Origin: an uncultured Collinsella sp.
GTDB taxonomy: Bacteria > Actinomycetota > Coriobacteriia > Coriobacteriales > Coriobacteriaceae
Assembly: GCA_902490095.1 (NCBI GenBank)
Contig: CABUCQ010000005.1
Coordinates: forward strand, 1 to 34,237
Length of the DNA stretch: 34,237 bases
Reading direction: 5' to 3'
In this document: one piece after another, positions 29,856 to 34,237 of the stretch
How positions within the stretch are numbered: position 1 is the stretch's first letter
Layout: each line of letters opens with the position of its first letter
Notes under the pieces: generated by a model
Seen by the model: the letters and a program-made list of their open reading frames with translations, nothing else
Database searches by the model: none
Told to the model about the DNA's origin: nothing
Translations under genes and position numbers: made by a program

Positions 29856-31524
29856 AGGCCTCGCCGTGCTCCTCTTCCCAGCTGCGGTCGTCGTATTTCT
29901 CGACCACGGCGTCGTCGTCAAAGTGCAGCGGCTTGTCCAGGTTACGGGGCTTAAAGCCCTCCATAAACTTGTCGCGGCCAAAGCTCTCGGGAATCGCCAC
30001 GGGGTAGCGGCCGGTAAAGCACGCATCGCAGTAACCGCCCTTGGGCATGACCTTAAGCAGGCCCTCGACCGAAAGGAAGGCCAACGAATCGGCGCCGATA
30101 TACTCGCAAATCTCGTCGACCGTCTTGTTGGCGCTGATAAGCTGCGACTGCACGTCGGTATCGATACCGTAGAAGCACGGCCAGATGACCTCGGGCGAGT
30201 TGATGCGGATGTGAATCTCCTTGGCGCCGGCGTTGCGCAGCATCTTGACGAGCTGCACCATGGTGGTGCCGCGCACGATGGAGTCGTCGATGACGACCAG
30301 GCGCTTGCCCTCGATGTTGTCGCGCAGCGGGTTGAGTTTCATACGCACGCCCATGGCGCGCAACTCCTGCGTAGGCTCGATAAACGTACGGCCCACGTAG
30401 CGGTTCTTGATAAGGCCCTCGCCAAAGGGAATACCGCTCTCGTGCGAATACCCCTCCGCAGGCGGCAGGCCGGAGTCGGGCACGCCGATGACCAGGTCGG
30501 CCTCGACGGGCTCCTCATGTGCCAGCTGACGACCCATGTCGTAACGGCAGGCATAGACGCTCTTGCCGTTCATGATGGAGTCGGGGCGGGCAAAGTAGAC
30601 CTGCTCAAAGATGCAGTTGGCGGGCTCTTCGGCTGCAGGCACGCCCTGCTCGGATACCAGGCCCTCGGCGCTGATGCGCAAGATCTCGCCGGGACGGACG
30701 TCACGGACGTACTCGGCACCCACGATGTCGAGTGCGCAGGTCTCGGAAGCAACGACCCAGCCGCCGGCGCGCGTGACACGGACGGCGGAGTCGACCGTCG
30801 CGGCGCCGTCCTGCGACGGCAGCTGCGAAACGGATGCGGCATCGGCCTGGTCCAGGCCCTCATCCACCAGCTTGCCCAGCACGAGCGGGCGAATGCCGTG
30901 CGGATCGCGGAATGCGTAGAGCGCCTGCTCGTTGATGAGCGTCATGGCGTAGCCGCCGCGCACGAGCTCCATGGTCTTGCGAATGCCCTCGCGCAGATGG
31001 CCAGTACGCTGAGTAAAGTAGCCGATGAGTTTGGTCGCGACCTCGGAATCCGAGTTGGAGAGGAACGGTACGCCCAGCTCGATCAGCTGGCGACGCAGCT
31101 CGTCGGTGTTGACGAGGGTGCCGTTGTGCGCGAGCGCGATAATGACGCTATTGATGGTAGAGAGGTGCGGCTGAGAGGCTTCCCAGCTCTTGGCGCCGGC
31201 GGTGCCGTAGCGCACATGACCCACGGCCAGCTGACCGGAGAGCGTCGACAAGTCGGCATTGGAGAACACGCGGTCGAGCAGGCCCAGATCCTTGCGGACC
31301 ATAACCGTACCGCCGTCACCAACGGCGATTCCCGCCGATTCTTGGCCGCGATGCTGCAGTGCACGCAGGCCAAAGTACGTCAGTCGAGCCACGTCGCGAT
31401 CGGGCGCCCAGACACCAAAAACGCCGCATTCCTCATGCAGCTGGTCAGAGTCCGGATCATACGTCGACATGGCGTTCACCTGTCCCGCGGCACGCTCGGC
31501 CGCGCGGATGGTTTCTTGAGACAT
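29854..31524 (-). CDS. purF: Amidophosphoribosyltransferase, [4Fe-4S] type
   Basis: PurF commits PRPP and glutamine to purine synthesis. The 556 residues contain a class II glutaminase domain whose nucleophile must be the N-terminal Cys after propeptide removal; this is Cys33 in HEECGVFGVWAP, with the family segments LTYFGLRALQHRGQESAG and AHNGTLVN. The transferase part has the PRPP loop VVIDDSIVRGTT. Four Cys in ANCIFEQ, VIWPCFYG and YCDACFTGRYP match the cluster ligands of the Bacillus enzyme, which senses oxygen. The propeptide is 32 residues from the ATG at 31524 (behind GAGGGG); starting at Met19 would give 14. It opens the pur operon. Confidence 0.97.
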   Translation of the reverse strand: MSQETIRAAERAAGQVNAMSTYDPDSDQLHEECGVFGVWAPDRDVARLTYFGLRALQHRGQESAGIAVGDGGTVMVRKDLGLLDRVFSNADLSTLSGQLAVGHVRYGTAGAKSWEASQPHLSTINSVIIALAHNGTLVNTDELRRQLIELGVPFLSNSDSEVATKLIGYFTQRTGHLREGIRKTMELVRGGYAMTLINEQALYAFRDPHGIRPLVLGKLVDEGLDQADAASVSQLPSQDGAATVDSAVRVTRAGGWVVASETCALDIVGAEYVRDVRPGEILRISAEGLVSEQGVPAAEEPANCIFEQVYFARPDSIMNGKSVYACRYDMGRQLAHEEPVEADLVIGVPDSGLPPAEGYSHESGIPFGEGLIKNRYVGRTFIEPTQELRAMGVRMKLNPLRDNIEGKRLVVIDDSIVRGTTMVQLVKMLRNAGAKEIHIRINSPEVIWPCFYGIDTDVQSQLISANKTVDEICEYIGADSLAFLSVEGLLKVMPKGGYCDACFTGRYPVAIPESFGRDKFMEGFKPRNLDKPLHFDDDAVVEKYDDRSWEEEHGEA

Positions 31525-31565
31525 GGCATCCCCTCAGAGCCTCGTATTTTGGCGTTACCCGCCTT

Positions 31566-31571
31566 ATTATA
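31566..31571 (-). promoter_or_regulatory. Candidate -10 box of the pur operon promoter
   Basis: A perfect TATAAT on the minus strand lies 42 bp before the purF start in GC-rich DNA. The -35 position has no good match. Confidence 0.5.
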
Positions 31572-31820
31572 CGCACGGCGCGACACGCTCCCCCGCGCAT
31601 GAGCAGCGCTTTTTAAAAGCCCACCGAGCTTATTATCCGTTTTGCGACCAAACATTTTATTGGCTAGTCCACTCTCAGGGGCAACGGCCTCGAAGACTTC
31701 CCGTGCGCCGTGTCTCGCCCGCGCTAGGGGCTACATTGTTGCAATTGGGACGTTCGTCCTGTCTTTTAGCTGGTCGTCGGCGTATCCTTGTAGGCTACTA
31801 CAAGACGAGAAAGGTAGCGT
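31572..31820. other. Divergent intergenic region between purF and the CmpB-like gene
   Basis: Gene-free. It must contain promoters in both directions. A small dyad GCTTTT-T-AAAAGC sits near 31610 and GGGACG-TT-CGTCC near 31748, the latter a fragment of the family B words. I see no riboswitch or purine-operator consensus that I can name. Confidence 0.45.
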
Positions 31821-33050
31821 ATGGATCGAAATCAACTCGACCCCAGTGTCCCCAGCACCACGGAGGCCAAGAAGATCCCCCTTATCATCAAGGTCTACGC
31901 AGTCCTGTGCACCCTATCTGGCGTGGGCACGCTCCCGTCAGTCGCCGTCTTTATGTGGCAGGTCATCACCGCACTCATTAACGGCAACGTCGCCGCTAAG
32001 CTCGGTGATAACACCCTGGTCGCGGTTGGCCTTATCGTCGCCGGCATTATGCTCTCGGCGGCAAGCGCGATCATCTTGATCGTCTTTGGCCTGGACCTCA
32101 TCAAGGACCAGCGGCGCAATGCCGCCCGCCTGTCTTACGCCCTCATCGCATTTACCGTCGTGGAGCTTTTAGTTGACGTGATGCTCCAGGGCATCGGACC
32201 CTTCCTGCTGCGCCCCGCCGTCCAGCTTGTCATCCTCATTGCGCTGTCGGCCACCGTCGACCCCACGCTACGCCAGGAGCGCGAACTGCAGCGCCGTCTG
32301 CAAGAGATGCTCGACCGCGATGCCGCCGCCGAGGGGATGCTCGGCCGCGACGAAACCGGCGAGGGCTACATCAAGCTCAACTACTTCAACCTGTTCTGGG
32401 TATTCTTCGTCTGCAGCGTGTTAGGTCTCATTCTCGAGGAAGTCTGGCATATGGTCGTCGTCGATCCCGGCGTCTATCAGGACCGTGCCGGTATGCTATT
32501 TGGCCCCTTTAGCCCCATCTACGGATTTGGCGCGGTGCTCATGACCATGGCGCTCAACCGCTTCTATAAAAAGAATCCTCTGATCATTTTCCTGGTAAGT
32601 GCCCTGATCGGCGGCGCTTTCGAGGTGTTTGTAGGCTGGTTTATGCAGACCTCATTTGGCGTGGTGTCGTGGAGCTATTCACACATTAGGCTATTCGGCA
32701 TGCCCGATCCCATCGCGGTATTGACCGGGGGACGCACATGCACGCCGTTTGCCTGCATGTGGGGCCTGGGTGGCCTCATCTGGATCAAGGTCTTGCTGCC
32801 GCGCCTGCTTAAGCTCATCAATATGATTCCATGGAAACGCCGCTACTCTGCTACCGTCATCCTGACCGCCGTCATGTTGATCGACGGCGTCATGACGTTG
32901 CAATCGCTCGACTATTGGTATCAGCGCGTCAACGGAACCGTTCGAAATATTCCCGTCGCACAGTTCTATGACAAGCATTTCGATAACGAATATATGGAGA
33001 ACCGTTTTCAGAGTATGACCATGAGCCCCAAGGACGCCACACGCGTGTAG
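31821..33050 (+). CDS. CmpB-family membrane protein (putative ABC transporter permease) with extra N-terminal membrane domain
   Basis: The 409 residues fall in two parts. Residues 1-150 hold about four helices of no recognised family. A charged helical bridge (RQERELQRRLQEMLDRDAAA, then EGMLGRDETG) follows, and residues 190-395 match the CmpB-like putative permease family (NLFWVFFVCSVLGLILEEVW, then AGMLFGPFSPIYGFGAVLM, then FEVFVGWFMQTSFGVVSWSY). The family name derives from annotation; transport has not been shown, and no ATPase gene adjoins. Start ATG at 31821 follows GAAAGG. A strong terminator follows the stop codon. Confidence 0.82.
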   Translation: MDRNQLDPSVPSTTEAKKIPLIIKVYAVLCTLSGVGTLPSVAVFMWQVITALINGNVAAKLGDNTLVAVGLIVAGIMLSAASAIILIVFGLDLIKDQRRNAARLSYALIAFTVVELLVDVMLQGIGPFLLRPAVQLVILIALSATVDPTLRQERELQRRLQEMLDRDAAAEGMLGRDETGEGYIKLNYFNLFWVFFVCSVLGLILEEVWHMVVVDPGVYQDRAGMLFGPFSPIYGFGAVLMTMALNRFYKKNPLIIFLVSALIGGAFEVFVGWFMQTSFGVVSWSYSHIRLFGMPDPIAVLTGGRTCTPFACMWGLGGLIWIKVLLPRLLKLINMIPWKRRYSATVILTAVMLIDGVMTLQSLDYWYQRVNGTVRNIPVAQFYDKHFDNEYMENRFQSMTMSPKDATRV

Positions 33051-33082
33051 CAAACGCCAGAGCAAAATAGCTCCAACACATC

Positions 33083-33124
33083 AAAGCCCGCTGGCAGATC
33101 TACATGAACTGCCGGCGGGCTTTC
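33083..33124 (+). terminator. Intrinsic terminator after the CmpB-like gene
   Basis: AAAGCCCGCTGGCAG pairs with CTGCCGGCGGGCTTT with one mismatch; the loop is ATCTACATGAA. It lies 32 bp past the stop codon. It can also serve the convergent MoaE-like gene. Confidence 0.85.
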
Positions 33125-33156
33125 GCTATAGACAGACTCGGATTGCCGACGAGGCC

Positions 33157-33576
33157 TTACGCCTCGCGCTCGACCTCGCTCACGCACTCGTTCTTGATGG
33201 TGCCGACGAGCGACTGCAGCGCATCGACCACATGCGGGCGAATGTCTCCGCCAATGAGCACGAGCATGATGTCGTCGCCCACGGTAAGCTCGCCGCTCGC
33301 CAGCCACACGCGCACATAGCCGATACCCGGCATCGTGCGCGTCGCCTCGATAGCGGCCTGCACCTTTTCGGCATCGAAGCCAAACACCATGCCGCCCACC
33401 TTGTGGCCTGGCGCCACGCCATCGGTCTCGACTCCGCGCACTTCGGCCTTGGGCGTCGCGCGCACCACGCCGTTGTGTGTCAGGTACATCCCACAATCAG
33501 CCGCCGAAACATCGGCCTTGGCTTCGCGCAGCCAAGCATCAACCGAAGGCATCGATTTGCCGTTCTCAAGCATCAT
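33157..33576 (-). CDS. MoaE-like protein (molybdopterin synthase large-subunit family)
   Basis: The 139-residue protein resembles small Coriobacterial and Firmicute proteins annotated as molybdenum cofactor biosynthesis MoaE. The conserved pieces are CGMYLTHNGVVRATPKAEVR, GMVFGFDAEKVQAAIE, YVRVWLASGELTVGDDIMLV and GGDIRPHVVDALQ, which match the MoaE fold order. Classical MoaE catalytic Lys residues are not clearly visible, and no moaD or other moa gene is nearby, so the function may differ. Two ATGs in tandem (33576, 33573) follow AAAGGAG; the second has the better spacing. Confidence 0.65.
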   Translation of the reverse strand: MMLENGKSMPSVDAWLREAKADVSAADCGMYLTHNGVVRATPKAEVRGVETDGVAPGHKVGGMVFGFDAEKVQAAIEATRTMPGIGYVRVWLASGELTVGDDIMLVLIGGDIRPHVVDALQSLVGTIKNECVSEVEREA

Positions 33577-33626
33577 TTCTCCTTTTGATTTCCAGGGTAG
33601 TCTTTTTGGGACGGGGCCCGGACACT

Positions 33627-34237
33627 TTATTCCTCGACCGGCGTGAGCACCATGACAGCACGCGTGTTGCTCAGCGATAACGAACGACAGGTCACAAGCG
33701 TCACGACCTTGGTTGCCGAAACGGCACGATCGGTGGCATCGCTCGCCACGGCAGAGGCACCGTCGAGCATCTCTGACAGGTAGTTCTTGAGCCCGTCATC
33801 GCCCTCAAAATTGGGCGTGCGCGCCTTGGAGTACGTATCCTCAACGACCTTGGTCGCCAGCGGACGCAGCTTATACGTAGCATCCCGTGTGATGTAGTAC
33901 ACATATTCAATGCTATCGAACGTTGCCTGGTCAGTCGTATCCGAAATCACGTTGAACATCGACCCATCGTTCATATGGTGGCCGTAGATCGTGGTCTGCT
34001 GGTCAACCATTCCCGGCGCGGTGTCATCGCTATCCAAGAAGATGGCACCGGACGCGTTAGCCGTACCGTCAAACAGCGTGTTGAGGTATTTTGAGTTGTT
34101 GTTGGTCTGCACAACGGGATAGTTGATGTTGGTTCCCGGCACATAAATCCAACCCACAATCTCGGGGTTTGTCTGAGCAAGCGCATCGAAGTCGATAATC
34201 GGCACGCCGCTGGCGTCCTTATCGCTTACATATTGCT
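33627..34237 (-). CDS. Class B sortase, 5' end beyond window
   Basis: Sortases cleave a sorting motif and attach surface proteins to the wall. The visible 203 residues begin in frame at the right edge (QYVSDKDASG...), so the N-terminal anchor is missing. Class B traits are NPEIVGWIYVPGTNINYPVV, catalytic His in TTIYGHHMNDGSMF, catalytic Cys in VVTLVTCRS and Arg in SNTRAVM near the C-terminus. The GTG at 34205 is an internal codon, not the start. Its substrates need not be the LAATGD surface proteins 15 kb away, which by motif suit class E sortases. Confidence 0.9.
   Translation of the reverse strand, partial: QYVSDKDASGVPIIDFDALAQTNPEIVGWIYVPGTNINYPVVQTNNNSKYLNTLFDGTANASGAIFLDSDDTAPGMVDQQTTIYGHHMNDGSMFNVISDTTDQATFDSIEYVYYITRDATYKLRPLATKVVEDTYSKARTPNFEGDDGLKNYLSEMLDGASAVASDATDRAVSATKVVTLVTCRSLSLSNTRAVMVLTPVEE

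Overview
The window looks like chromosomal DNA of a gut Coriobacteria species, most likely Collinsella or a close relative. The grounds are high GC with C/G-ending codons, membrane-anchored LuxR-type regulators (abundant in Coriobacteria), cell-wall proteins ending in an LAATGD sorting motif (an LAXTG variant typical of Actinobacteria), a [4Fe-4S]-type PurF, NfnAB genes of an anaerobe, and many intergenic palindromes carrying words such as GGGGACAG. The taxonomic call is inference; no rRNA or tRNA gene is visible.

Layout. 0.4-1.1 kb: an ECF transporter S component (-). 1.3-2.9 kb: a small membrane protein behind a membrane-bound LuxR regulator (-). 3.1-6.2 kb: a two-gene unit of a YtcJ-like amidohydrolase and a MATE exporter (-). 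6.5-9.1 kb: EcfT and a fused double ECF ATPase (-). 9.3-15.3 kb: a plus-strand housekeeping block of glmU, prs, pth and the overlapping nfnAB pair. 15.4-20.0 kb: an accessory module of two paralogous LAXTG surface proteins (-) and a half-length MFS-LuxR regulator (+), bracketed by similar palindromic repeats. 20.1-21.2 kb: an orphan P-loop ATPase with a winged-helix-like tail. 21.4-25.1 kb: a polar amino-acid ABC transporter operon (ATPase, Tat-type lipoprotein, two permeases) ending in a cytidylate-kinase-like gene. 25.3-27.1 kb: a parvulin foldase and a YqeY protein. 27.3-27.7 kb: a lone PTS EIIA. 27.9-31.5 kb: purF-purM-purN. 31.8-33.1 kb: a CmpB-family membrane protein. 33.2-34.2 kb: a MoaE-like protein and a class B sortase cut by the window edge.

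The most unusual property of the window is its density of palindromic repeats, in at least five families. Family A is a hairpin of about 57 bp with GTCTCAATCTGTAACA arms (three copies). Family B is a heterogeneous set of hairpins with GGGGACAG or GGGACGTTC words, some of which serve as terminators. Family C is a unit of about 40 bp beginning AAAACCTGCCAAAATAAACC (three copies, two touching stop codons). There are also two large single palindromes (228-395 and 11872-11976). A further element of about 200 bp with inverted ends appears to sit in frame inside the linker of the fused ECF ATPase. My leading hypothesis is that these are non-autonomous REP/MITE-like elements mobilised in trans; no transposase lies in the window. 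The surface-protein module with its flanking repeats and the iteron-preceded ATPase are the best accessory candidates for follow-up.
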